Shown here: in pieces, positions 1 through 7,536 of the stretch
Layout: each line of letters begins with the position of its first letter
Numbering within the stretch: the stretch's first letter is position 1
Assembly (NCBI GenBank): GCA_028281495.1
Contig: JANQJU010000060.1
Coordinates: 1-64,000 of the forward strand
Direction of reading: 5' to 3'
Source: SAR324 cluster bacterium
GTDB taxonomy: Bacteria; SAR324; NAC60-12
DNA length: 64,000 nt
The notes under the pieces: model-generated
Databases searched by the model: none
What the model saw: the letters and a program-made list of their open reading frames with translations, nothing else
Told to the model about the DNA's origin: nothing
Position numbers and translations under genes: made by a program

Positions 1-516
1 ATTGCCACAAAAATAACGGGTTTCGGTCCCAGAGCGTGCGGCATACTCCCATTCGGCTTCCGTGCACAAACGGTAGCTTGTCTCTCCCGCTCCGACATCC
101 AGTTGACTGAGATAGGCCGCAAACGCAGTGGCATCGTTCCAACTAACATTGTTTACGGGGCACTCGTCCTGCAAACAGAGCAAATTTTGGTGATCCGGCT
201 TAAACCGGCGAAATTCTCCAAAAGTCACCTCATGATCACTGATATAAAAGCTGTCCAATGTCACTGAATGGACGGGTCTCTCCCCCAATATGACGTCTGC
301 TGTGAGAGTGTCTCCCTGAATGTCTCCCATTCGAAAGGTGCCACCTGGCAGACCCACCATCCCCGAAGCGATTTCAGACAAAAGTTGAGATACTGCCGGA
401 TCGATACTTGGAGCGTCACTATCGTTCGAATTGGAACCACTGTTGCCGGTACAACTGATTAATAGAAAGAGGAAAGCAAACCATCGGATCCACAGGAAAT
501 GAATCAATGAAAGCAT
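1..516 (-). CDS. FGE-sulfatase (SUMF1-like) domain lipoprotein, partial
   Basis: The frame is open from an ATG at 516 to the left edge, giving 172 residues of a protein that continues outside the window. It begins with a hydrophobic segment ending in LISC, a lipoprotein signal with the modified Cys near residue 22, followed by a Ser/Asn/Asp-rich linker. From about residue 53 it matches the formylglycine-generating-enzyme fold: GLPGGTFRMGD, then ERPVHSVTLDSFYISDHEVT, VSWNDATAFAAYL and YRLCTEAEWEYAARSG. Family members either oxidise a sulfatase Cys or act as non-enzymatic binding modules. The catalytic Cys region lies beyond the edge, so activity cannot be judged. It is likely anchored in an envelope membrane. 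No strong Shine-Dalgarno is seen before the ATG, only an A-rich AGAAAAAAG. Confidence 0.85.
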   Translation of the reverse strand, partial: MLSLIHFLWIRWFAFLFLLISCTGNSGSNSNDSDAPSIDPAVSQLLSEIASGMVGLPGGTFRMGDIQGDTLTADVILGERPVHSVTLDSFYISDHEVTFGEFRRFKPDHQNLLCLQDECPVNNVSWNDATAFAAYLSQLDVGAGETSYRLCTEAEWEYAARSGTETRYFCGN

Positions 517-563
517 CTTTTTTCTTCGAGGAGGCAAGTCAACAAAAAAGAGAACTAAGATCG

Positions 564-1112
564 TTAAAGTATTTTTTTTGCCATCGCTTTGGCCGTCTGC
601 GCCGCATTTTTACGGTCTCGGACATGCGCACTGACAATGGCTCCATCCATCAATAAAATCAGTTCCTCTGCATAATTTTCTTTTTCGCTTTCACCAACAT
701 CCATCAAGAATTTGACCAAGAGCGCACGGAGACTCTCTTTATGCCAAGAGGCGTACTGATGAATAGGATTGTCTTCATGTCCATATTCCGTTCCGGCTTT
801 GATGAAATAACACCCAAAAAAATCGCTACTTTGGAACCATTCTTCTAAGGCATCAAATGCCACCAGAGCCGGTTGTGCTTCGGAGGAAGCTGCTTCTAGA
901 CGAGCTTGCAGTCGCGAATAAAACTGATCGTGTCGTTGTCTCAAAACCTCCAAAATTAAGTCATCCTTACTGCTAAAGTGCTTATACAAAGTCGCTTTCG
1001 ACACACCCGATTCAGCGAGAATCTTGTCAATTCCAGTGGCATGATATCCATGTTCGTTGAAGAGCCGGGATGCGGTTTCAACTAAAAGTTTTCGACGGGG
1101 CTGTTCTCTCAT
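564..1112 (-). CDS. TetR/AcrR family transcriptional repressor
   Basis: This is a 182-residue DNA-binding regulator. The start is set at MREQPRRK because GAGGAC precedes that ATG by a few bases. An upstream in-frame ATG would add 39 residues encoded in the operator/promoter DNA. Residues 5-55 form a classic TetR helix-turn-helix (LLVETASRLFNEHGYHATG, then GVSKATLYKHFSSKDDLI). The C-terminal part is a ligand-binding domain of the type that ends near residue 180. The gene is divergent from the VOC/flavoreductase pair. The intergenic region holds one perfect and one half-perfect 20-bp palindrome, so it very probably represses that operon and itself. The inducer is unknown. Confidence 0.93.
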   Translation of the reverse strand: MREQPRRKLLVETASRLFNEHGYHATGIDKILAESGVSKATLYKHFSSKDDLILEVLRQRHDQFYSRLQARLEAASSEAQPALVAFDALEEWFQSSDFFGCYFIKAGTEYGHEDNPIHQYASWHKESLRALLVKFLMDVGESEKENYAEELILLMDGAIVSAHVRDRKNAAQTAKAMAKKIL

Positions 1113-1173
1113 AAAGTCCTCAGTTGGAAATGGTTGGAAATGGTAAAACCTGAATAGGGATATCACAAAATAG

Positions 1174-1202
1174 TTGACATAGACAGATCTGTTCACTATC
1201 TT
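1174..1202 (+). promoter_or_regulatory. Sigma70-type promoter of the VOC/flavoreductase operon
   Basis: TTGACA at 1174-1179, a 17-bp spacer, then TATCTT at 1197-1202. The predicted start of transcription is near 1209. The spacer is almost entirely occupied by the upstream TetR operator, so bound repressor would block polymerase directly. Confidence 0.65.
1178..1197. promoter_or_regulatory. TetR operator 1 (imperfect palindrome)
   Basis: The right half AGATCTGTTCACT is identical to the perfect operator at 1211-1230; the left half is degenerate. The centres of the two sites are 33 bp apart, about three helical turns, so two repressor dimers would bind the same DNA face. Confidence 0.65.
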
Positions 1203-1210
1203 TGAATGAA

Positions 1211-1230
1211 AGTGAACAGATCTGTTCACT
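1211..1230. promoter_or_regulatory. TetR operator 2 (perfect 20-bp palindrome)
   Basis: AGTGAACAGATCTGTTCACT is its own reverse complement over all 20 bases. It sits just downstream of the predicted transcription start, between the divergent TetR and VOC genes. Confidence 0.8.
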
Positions 1231-1279
1231 TTTTCTGAGGCCAGAACTATGAATCATCATTGCAAAGGGAGAATTTACT

Positions 1280-1705
1280 ATGTCGCACCAGCCAAATAAC
1301 GAACAATCAACGATCACTCAAGGAGTTCACCATGTCGGATTAAGTGTGCCAGATATTTTCGAAACATCGGCATTTTTCACCGACGTTCTTCGCTTTCAAA
1401 AGGTGGGAGAAAAGCCCGATTACCCTGCGGTTTTTCTGAGTGATGGCACCACCATGCTCACGATATGGCAATTGCAGAACGACCAACCTCACCAGAGCTT
1501 TAACCGACATTGCAACGCGGGTTTACACCATTTCGCCATTAAGGTCGTTGACAATGCAACGTTAGAAACCTTGCATCAGAACGTCTCCGGATATTTGGGC
1601 GCAGAGATCGAATTTGCACCGGAACCGCTCAACAACACTCCATTCCGCCATATGATGTGTCGCATCCCTGGTGGATTGCGATTGGAACTGATTGCACAAG
1701 GATAA
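1280..1705 (+). CDS. VOC family (glyoxalase/dioxygenase fold) protein
   Basis: A 141-residue single-domain vicinal-oxygen-chelate protein. It has the two beta-alpha-beta-beta-beta halves: GVHHVGLSVPDIFETSAFFTDVLRF at the start, then LHHFAIKV in the middle, and a C-terminal strand with GGLRLELI. Candidate metal ligands are the His of GVHHVG, the His of GLHHFAIK and the Glu of RLELI. Members include glyoxalase I, extradiol dioxygenases and antibiotic-binding proteins, and the substrate cannot be read from sequence. GGGAG precedes the ATG. It is the first gene of a two-gene operon with the flavoreductase (23-nt gap) under TetR control, which suggests a detoxification or electrophile-response role. 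Confidence 0.88.
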   Translation: MSHQPNNEQSTITQGVHHVGLSVPDIFETSAFFTDVLRFQKVGEKPDYPAVFLSDGTTMLTIWQLQNDQPHQSFNRHCNAGLHHFAIKVVDNATLETLHQNVSGYLGAEIEFAPEPLNNTPFRHMMCRIPGGLRLELIAQG

Positions 1706-1728
1706 ATTTCAATTTTAGGAGATAGAAA

Positions 1729-3753
1729 ATGACAACTTATCGTTGGCACACGCAGCATCTAGGCGAACTTGATGTACAGAAAAAAAGGCATGTACCGAAA
1801 GAATTGGCCAACCAGATTCCGAATTACATCCAAACCGATATGCCGAGGCAACATGCCCTCTTTTACGCTGGGTTGTCCTATCTCCCATTAGGAACCTTGG
1901 ATGAAACAGGAAGACCGTGGGTCAGTATTTTGGTGACGAAATCAGATCACGACCCCTTGATAGGAATTAGAGCCACTGCTCAAAACGAACTGAGCATCGT
2001 GGCTCAAATGAGTCCTGATGATCCTTTCTACCAAGCGGCGAGTCGTACTAAAATCGAGGCCTCCCAAGAAAACCCGCTCTTTGCCGGGGTCGGTGTCGAT
2101 TTTTCGAATCGCAGACGCAATAAACTGGCTGGCTCGATCCATTCCGCACGTATCGAGGAGCCAGGAAAACTCAGGCTTCATTTGAAAACCGATGAGCATA
2201 TGGGGAATTGCCCCAAATACATTACAGTCCGCTCGTTGGTACCCCATGCTCGAAATGCCGAAACGCTCCTCAATACCCCTGGTTCTTTTGACGAACCTCT
2301 CCCCCAATTTTGTAAAGACCATATCAATCAAATAAGCACGGTATTTTTGGCTACTAAGCATACTCAAATCGACGAAAGCCCTCAGGGGGACCAATCGGAT
2401 ATGGGGCTCAATCATCGAGGAGGACCCCCTGGATTTGTAAGGGTGTATGAGGAAGTCCAGAACAAAGAAGGTGATCCGTCAGAAACCCAAATCGTGACTT
2501 ATTTGGTGCTCCCCGATTACTCCGGCAATCGGTTTTACCAGTCACTCGGAAATGTCCAAAGCGACCCTTTGGTAGGTCTGGTATTTCCTGACTTCACCAC
2601 TGGCAATACGCTGCATGTGACAGGACATGCAGAGAATTTGTTCGACGAAGATGCTCAGGAGATGATGCCTCGCATGAGTTTGGTGACTCGGATCCGAATC
2701 ACCGGTGTTGTGTTTGTGAAAGAAGCGTTGAATTTGCAAATGATTTCGAGGGAACAGTTCTCTCCATACAATCCCCCGTTGCGTTATTTGCGCCGAGAAT
2801 TGGAACAATTGGGACATTCCACGATTCCCACCGAAGCCGAAAGCCCAATTACAGCGACACTCGTTTCTATCCGAAAACTGACCACGATGGTCAGTACGTT
2901 CACCTTCCAATTGTCCACCCCTATCCCTTCTCTACTTCCAGGAGGGTTTGGAGTCTTTGATTTTTCGAAGGTTTTGGACACCGGATACATGCACATGAAT
3001 GAAACTCAGCCTCAGGCCGTGAATGACGACTACCTCCGAACCTGGACCATTTCATCGGCATCGACTTTCAATCCAGAATCACAGCAATTTGATCCCGTAG
3101 AAAGGGTGGATATCACCGTCAAACTCAAGCTCGATGGAAGGGTTTCCTACTTTCTACATCAAGAAAAAACACTGTTGAAGCATGACATCAACCGGAAATT
3201 GGAAGTGACATTGGCGGGAATTGGTGGGGAATTCAGTTGTTTTAAAAAAGAATCTTCGGAAGCATCGCCTCGAATTCCCCAACAAATGTTGTGGGTGGCT
3301 GGAGGTGTGGGGGTCACTCCTTTTATGTCGATGTGGGAGGGGATACTCAAAACCACTCGGATGTTGTGGGAAAGCCATCCGCCGTTGTCCACGGACATCG
3401 TTTTGGTTTTTGCGGGTCGGGACGATGACGTGGACTTGCTCCGCCACTTTCTAAAAGACACTGATCCGCTCCCGCCGTCGATATCATTAAAGGTCTTGGC
3501 GTTTCAAAGCCTCAGCCCGGTTGAAAAGCAGGCTCAAGACACTCTCGATTCATTAAGAAGTGATTTTCCACAGTCACTTTTCGCGTCTGAACAACGACGG
3601 CTCGAACAAACCGATCTCGCCAGAATCGAAGGATTGTTGCAACGAGAGATATTTCTCTGTGGCCCGGATGGCTTGATGAAATCAACACAAAACTGGTTGC
3701 TTTCACTAGGAGTAAGTGCATCAAAGATCCATCAAGAATCCTTTTACTTTTAA
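1729..3753 (+). CDS. PNPOx-like / FAD-NAD(P)H oxidoreductase fusion protein
   Basis: A 674-residue two-part flavoprotein. Residues about 30-350 form a pyridoxamine-phosphate-oxidase-like split barrel (for example the PLGTLDETGRPWVSILV strand and a later VGLVFPDFTTGNTLHVTG). Residues about 380-674 are a ferredoxin-reductase module: an FAD-contact motif RTWTISSAS, the nucleotide loop WVAGGVGVTPFMSMW, and a CGPDGLM motif near the C-terminus. No 2Fe-2S domain follows; the protein ends about 20 residues after CGPDGLM. Such fusions are usually annotated as PNPOx family/FAD-binding oxidoreductases of unknown substrate. RBS AGGAG precedes the start. It is cotranscribed with the VOC gene and TetR-regulated. 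It could supply reduced flavin or quinone reduction in a stress response. Confidence 0.87.
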   Translation: MTTYRWHTQHLGELDVQKKRHVPKELANQIPNYIQTDMPRQHALFYAGLSYLPLGTLDETGRPWVSILVTKSDHDPLIGIRATAQNELSIVAQMSPDDPFYQAASRTKIEASQENPLFAGVGVDFSNRRRNKLAGSIHSARIEEPGKLRLHLKTDEHMGNCPKYITVRSLVPHARNAETLLNTPGSFDEPLPQFCKDHINQISTVFLATKHTQIDESPQGDQSDMGLNHRGGPPGFVRVYEEVQNKEGDPSETQIVTYLVLPDYSGNRFYQSLGNVQSDPLVGLVFPDFTTGNTLHVTGHAENLFDEDAQEMMPRMSLVTRIRITGVVFVKEALNLQMISREQFSPYNPPLRYLRRELEQLGHSTIPTEAESPITATLVSIRKLTTMVSTFTFQLSTPIPSLLPGGFGVFDFSKVLDTGYMHMNETQPQAVNDDYLRTWTISSASTFNPESQQFDPVERVDITVKLKLDGRVSYFLHQEKTLLKHDINRKLEVTLAGIGGEFSCFKKESSEASPRIPQQMLWVAGGVGVTPFMSMWEGILKTTRMLWESHPPLSTDIVLVFAGRDDDVDLLRHFLKDTDPLPPSISLKVLAFQSLSPVEKQAQDTLDSLRSDFPQSLFASEQRRLEQTDLARIEGLLQREIFLCGPDGLMKSTQNWLLSLGVSASKIHQESFYF

Positions 3754-4277
3754 ATGCTATGATTCCTCGCTAGGAGAGGGCATCACACCGAGTTGTTGCA
3801 AATTAGTTTTTCCTATCAACATTGATTCTACCCCTCGTCATCAAATGTAAATTTTTTGTCGTATTCGGCAATGGTTGTGGAAGAGTTCGTAGGTTACTTT
3901 ACGGAAAACCCCGAATTTGAAAACCCTTCAGAAAGGAGACCTATGTCAGAATACGATCATAAAACCAGTGTTACTGGAACCTTACCTGTTCTGCCCGTAA
4001 GCGACGTTAAGGTGCTTACAGTCATGGTCGGGGTCTGTCCTTTCATAAGCTGCAGATAGCAACAACTTTTTGTCCACGACCTTGGACAAGATTGTGGTTA
4101 TTGCTGTGGTTATCAAAACAGACAGGACCGTATAAGAACACAACAAAGCCAGTCAAGGGGCATCTATGGGGAGTCGAATTTCCCTGGTTTTTCGGAGGAT
4201 TGTCAGGCAAAAATGACATTGACTTTGATACCAACTGAAATCAAAAATTTTTGCACTTTATCCAAAAAGGAAGAACC
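3754..4277. other. 524-nt intergenic stretch with one candidate small ORF
   Basis: There is no full-length gene. The only notable item is a 38-codon ORF with a strong ribosome-binding site at 3943-4059. The rest (4060-4277) has stops in all forward frames at short intervals and gives no protein similarity I can recognise. Confidence 0.5.
3943..4059 (+). pseudogene. Small ORF (38 aa), possible VOC-gene remnant
   Basis: An excellent Shine-Dalgarno (AAAGGAG at 3932-3938) lies 4 nt before an ATG. The peptide begins MSEYDHKTSV and then reads GTLPVLPVSDVK, which resembles the first beta strand and helix of VOC-family proteins ('PVLPVSDV'). It then diverges into VLTVMVGVCPFISCR and stops. The simplest reading is the 5' stump of a decayed VOC gene related in fold to the one at 1280. 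A real small peptide is the alternative. No convincing continuation of a VOC fold was found in other frames up to 4250. Confidence 0.3.
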
Positions 4278-4880
4278 ATGAAGACATCTGGAAAGTTAAT
4301 CGTTTATCTAATTTTAGTGTCATGTTTAGCAATGGCTTGTGGCGACGACGTGGACAATCCTTCGATTGTATGGTTTCCAGACGATCCCGCTGCCTTTGAT
4401 CAAGTGCGTTTTTCGATTCGAGGCAATTATGACGACGTCACTTGGTTGTTCAACGATGAGAAGGATACCTCGTGTAACGACTCAAACAGCTGCACTCGCG
4501 TCTTTACGGAAGTGGGGAAGCATACGGTCAAGGTTCAGGTGGAAAGCGAAACCGATTTCTTTGTTTCGACTAACACGACCGAAAGCAGCGATACTGCCAC
4601 CATTACCATCCGCGTGCCGGAACTCGGGGTTGAAGCGAATGTGAGCGGAATCGGGACCACCTATACAGTGACTGTCAATGAAACGTCAGGATTGTGTGGG
4701 GTGAACGATGTTGTGGTTCCGGTGGTCTTGGCCACCTCATCAGGAAATGTCGATGTATCTCAAAATATGGGGAGTTTGAGTGCGCTAGGCACCACCTCTC
4801 AGTCCTTCACGGCATCTGAGGTGTTCTCTAGTGTTGAAGCGGGCACCCCGACTTGGATGCATGGCTGCCCGACTCGTTGA
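4278..4880 (+). CDS. Predicted lipoprotein with PKD/Ig-like fold
   Basis: A 200-residue exported protein. The start is at the ATG after AAGGAAGAACC rather than the in-frame ATG 27 nt upstream. The signal peptide contains two possible lipidation cysteines, LVSC (C16) and AMAC (C21); the latter is followed by Gly-Asp-Asp, typical of a mature lipoprotein. Residues about 30-110 look like a PKD/Ig-like beta sandwich (VRFSIRG, WLFNDEKDTSC, a Cys pair in CNDSNSC, then VFTEVGKHTVKVQVES). The C-terminal third is Thr/Ser/Val-rich with a further Cys pair. No enzyme motif is visible. It stands alone and a role in binding or at the cell surface is only inference. Confidence 0.75.
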   Translation: MKTSGKLIVYLILVSCLAMACGDDVDNPSIVWFPDDPAAFDQVRFSIRGNYDDVTWLFNDEKDTSCNDSNSCTRVFTEVGKHTVKVQVESETDFFVSTNTTESSDTATITIRVPELGVEANVSGIGTTYTVTVNETSGLCGVNDVVVPVVLATSSGNVDVSQNMGSLSALGTTSQSFTASEVFSSVEAGTPTWMHGCPTR

Positions 4881-5122
4881 TTGATTTCATTCTTAAAAGA
4901 TCGAGGTGAAGCTCGATTCCCATTAAGTCAGGCCTTTCGACGGTTAAGTCGTGGATTTTTCCGGTTCGGTCCGAATGCAATAAACGAGTGATGCGTTTTC
5001 GATTAGCTTAAAATCGTGACGACACACACGGACCGCACACAATTCGGAAAATAGAATCGAATCTGTTGTGGGCATCGCAATAGATTTGCAACGCAACGAC
5101 TCGCAACCCAAGGGAGGTGGTT

Positions 5123-6898
5123 ATGCCAACGAATCGAAACAGATATGATGTAGCTATTATTGGAACCGGCATTGGAGGGTCGATCCTCGGAACTATATTG
5201 GCACGGCAGGGTTTGAAGGCGGTTTTGTTTGAAGCAGCCTGTCATCCTAAGTTCGCAATTGGGGAATCCATGATATTGGAAAGCTCGGAAGCTCTCCGAT
5301 TGATGGCACAACAGTATGAAGTGCCCGAACTGGCTTACTTCAGTTCGGAGAACTTTTTTGCTCAGGTAGGCACCTCGCATGGAGTGAAACGGCACTTTGG
5401 TTTCATGCACCATCAGAAACACAATTCCCACAATGCTCAGGACGTTTTGCAGGCAGTGATACCTCGTGAACCGTACGGGCATGAATTGCACTTATATCGC
5501 CAAGACAGCGATTATTTTTTCATGTCATTGGCTGTGAAGTATGGAGCCACGGTGTTCCAAAAAACAGGTATTGAGGATGTGGCCATTCATGACGATTGCG
5601 TGACCGTGACCACCAATAAAGGCGAGCAATATGAGGCCGATTACATCGTGGATGCCGGTGGGTTTCGTTCCCTATTGGCCCAGAAATTCAACCTGCGGGA
5701 TTTTGATATGCAAACCCATTCCCGCGCCATCTTCACCCACATGATTGGTGTGCCTTCGGTGCACCAAACGGGATCTTCTCAGAAAGAACAAGGGGTGTTG
5801 CATTCTATGTTTGAAGGGACCTTACATCACATCTTTCACGGGGGATGGATGTGGGTGATCCCATTCAACAACCATGCAAGGTCATCCAATCCTTTGTGCA
5901 GTGTGGGGTTGATGTTAGACCCACGGATTCACCCCAAGCGCGATGATCTATCACCGGAGGAAGAATTCCACGAATTTGTTAAAAAATACCCTTCCATTGA
6001 AGCACATTTGGCGTCAGCCAAGCCAGTCCGTGACTGGGTTTCCACGGGACGGATTCAGTATTCGTCCAAACAGATTGTGGGGGACCGATTTTGTTTGATG
6101 GGTCATGCGGCAGGCTTTGTAGATCCTTTGTTTTCTCGTGGACTGTATTCCACGTTTGCTAGCATCAGCGTGTTGGCACAAAAGCTGATCGATGCCCACC
6201 GAGACCAGGATTATGATACGGAGCGCTTTCGTCCCGTAGAAAAACTGACTCTCGATTTCATCAAAACCAATGATCGTATGGTAGCCAACGCATACAAATC
6301 ATTTAGCAACCAAAAATTGTGGACGCTGTATGCCATCAACTGGATCTTAGGAGCGTATCTTGAACTTTTGAAGCTTGGAGAAGGTAGGATGGTTTTTGAC
6401 AAATCTCAGAACCCCTCGGATCTCCACGTGTTCGAGAACTATAACCTTACCATGTTGGGAGGAGGGTTTGAGGAATATTACCAGCTGCATGATCATGTGA
6501 ATTTGCTGATAGAATCAACCGACCCTCAAGATTTGGACCAGTTAGAACATACAATTCAAAGCCTACAACAGCTCTACGAATCAACGCAGTGGATCCCAAT
6601 TTCCATTAAAAATTTGATGTATGGAAAGAAATATCTAGATCCTCGGCTACACAACTTTTTGTATGTTCTGAGTCAACGCGGAACGCCTCAAATGCAACCT
6701 TATTGGAAACACTTCTTTGGAACGATTTCAGTGGCGGGATTGATGGCCCAAATTTGCAAGGACAAGCTGGCATATTCTGCATGGAACCTCAAACGCCTCA
6801 AAAAGAAGACATTCCGCCAACCGTTTGTGGTGGCTTCAGACAACCTAAATAGACGGGATATAACGAATCAAACCATGCGGCTATCACTTCTAGAATGA
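5123..6898 (+). CDS. Flavin-dependent halogenase-like FAD oxidoreductase
   Basis: A 591-residue protein starting at the ATG preceded by AGGGAGGTGG; a GTG six bases earlier overlaps that RBS and is unlikely. It has the FAD-binding GTGIGG (residues 14-19), GESM (47-50), a DAGGFRS segment (178-183) and GHAAGFVDPLFSRG (327-340), which is the typical second flavin motif. WMWVIP at 242-247 fits the WxWxIP signature of flavin-dependent halogenases, which separates them from flavin monooxygenases. K89 in GVKRHFGF is a candidate for the catalytic Lys, by rough position only. A long C-terminal helical extension (about 370-591) exceeds the usual core. Such enzymes need reduced FAD from a partner reductase. 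The FAD/NAD(P)H protein at 1729 is near but not in the operon. The substrate is unknown. The 3' end overlaps the convergent rhomboid gene by 9 nt. Confidence 0.8.
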   Translation: MPTNRNRYDVAIIGTGIGGSILGTILARQGLKAVLFEAACHPKFAIGESMILESSEALRLMAQQYEVPELAYFSSENFFAQVGTSHGVKRHFGFMHHQKHNSHNAQDVLQAVIPREPYGHELHLYRQDSDYFFMSLAVKYGATVFQKTGIEDVAIHDDCVTVTTNKGEQYEADYIVDAGGFRSLLAQKFNLRDFDMQTHSRAIFTHMIGVPSVHQTGSSQKEQGVLHSMFEGTLHHIFHGGWMWVIPFNNHARSSNPLCSVGLMLDPRIHPKRDDLSPEEEFHEFVKKYPSIEAHLASAKPVRDWVSTGRIQYSSKQIVGDRFCLMGHAAGFVDPLFSRGLYSTFASISVLAQKLIDAHRDQDYDTERFRPVEKLTLDFIKTNDRMVANAYKSFSNQKLWTLYAINWILGAYLELLKLGEGRMVFDKSQNPSDLHVFENYNLTMLGGGFEEYYQLHDHVNLLIESTDPQDLDQLEHTIQSLQQLYESTQWIPISIKNLMYGKKYLDPRLHNFLYVLSQRGTPQMQPYWKHFFGTISVAGLMAQICKDKLAYSAWNLKRLKKKTFRQPFVVASDNLNRRDITNQTMRLSLLE

Positions 6899-7465
6899 AC
6901 CCGAGGGAGCATTCGGTCTTCGAGCTAAGATGAACCCAAACAAAGCGCCACAAGCGCCCCCCACGATATGAGCCATTTGAGAGATGTTGTCGACTCGCAT
7001 GATGTCTCTCACCTCACCTCCAACGTAAATCAGCGAAACCAAAATAAAGGTGATTGGAATCGTTCCCGCCTTCATGTTCACGATGGATGCGAGAATGATG
7101 AACATGAACACGATCCCACTTGCCCCAACCAGCCCTGTTGAGAACAAGAGGGCATTCAACAAGCTGGTACACAAGGCCGTAATTAGGATCATCACTAGCA
7201 TCGGCCCCCCTCCATACCGTTCTTCTAGAATTGGACCGAGCAACAAAATATAAGTCATGTTGCCTAGCAGATGGGAGAAACTCCCGTGTCCCAAAACATG
7301 AGAAAACAACCGGAAGTAATCCAGCACACTTCTAAAATCAAAATAACCACTGGCCGCAAAAAAGTTACGGGTGAAGGGTGGAAAAACAAATGTCGTCACC
7401 AAATGTATCGCGCATGCGGTCAGAGCAAACGTTAAGATGACCGGTGCGTTGTATTGAAGTCGCAT
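6890..7465 (-). CDS. Rhomboid family intramembrane serine protease
   Basis: A 191-residue integral membrane protein with about six hydrophobic segments, the minimal bacterial rhomboid core. It shows the family's features in order: a His/Asn-containing TM2 (SHLLGNMTYILLLGP, after the GHGSF loop), the nucleophile motif GASG with the catalytic Ser near residue 118, and the last-helix catalytic His in HIVGGACGALFGF. Rhomboids cut type I membrane proteins within or near the bilayer. There is no zinc-finger or ankyrin extension. AAAGG lies before the ATG. It is the only gene of its unit and converges on the halogenase-like gene. The substrate is unknown. Confidence 0.9.
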   Translation of the reverse strand: MRLQYNAPVILTFALTACAIHLVTTFVFPPFTRNFFAASGYFDFRSVLDYFRLFSHVLGHGSFSHLLGNMTYILLLGPILEERYGGGPMLVMILITALCTSLLNALLFSTGLVGASGIVFMFIILASIVNMKAGTIPITFILVSLIYVGGEVRDIMRVDNISQMAHIVGGACGALFGFILARRPNAPSGSF

Positions 7466-7536
7466 CTCGATTTACCTTTGTCTGGAAGTCAAGTTTTGGG
7501 GGTGGCGAACACGTGTCTGGGAGGATTCCAGATACA

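Noticed and set aside
4900..4917. ATCGAG/CTCGAT hairpin after the lipoprotein gene
   Set aside because: A 6-bp stem with no following T-run is too weak to call a terminator.
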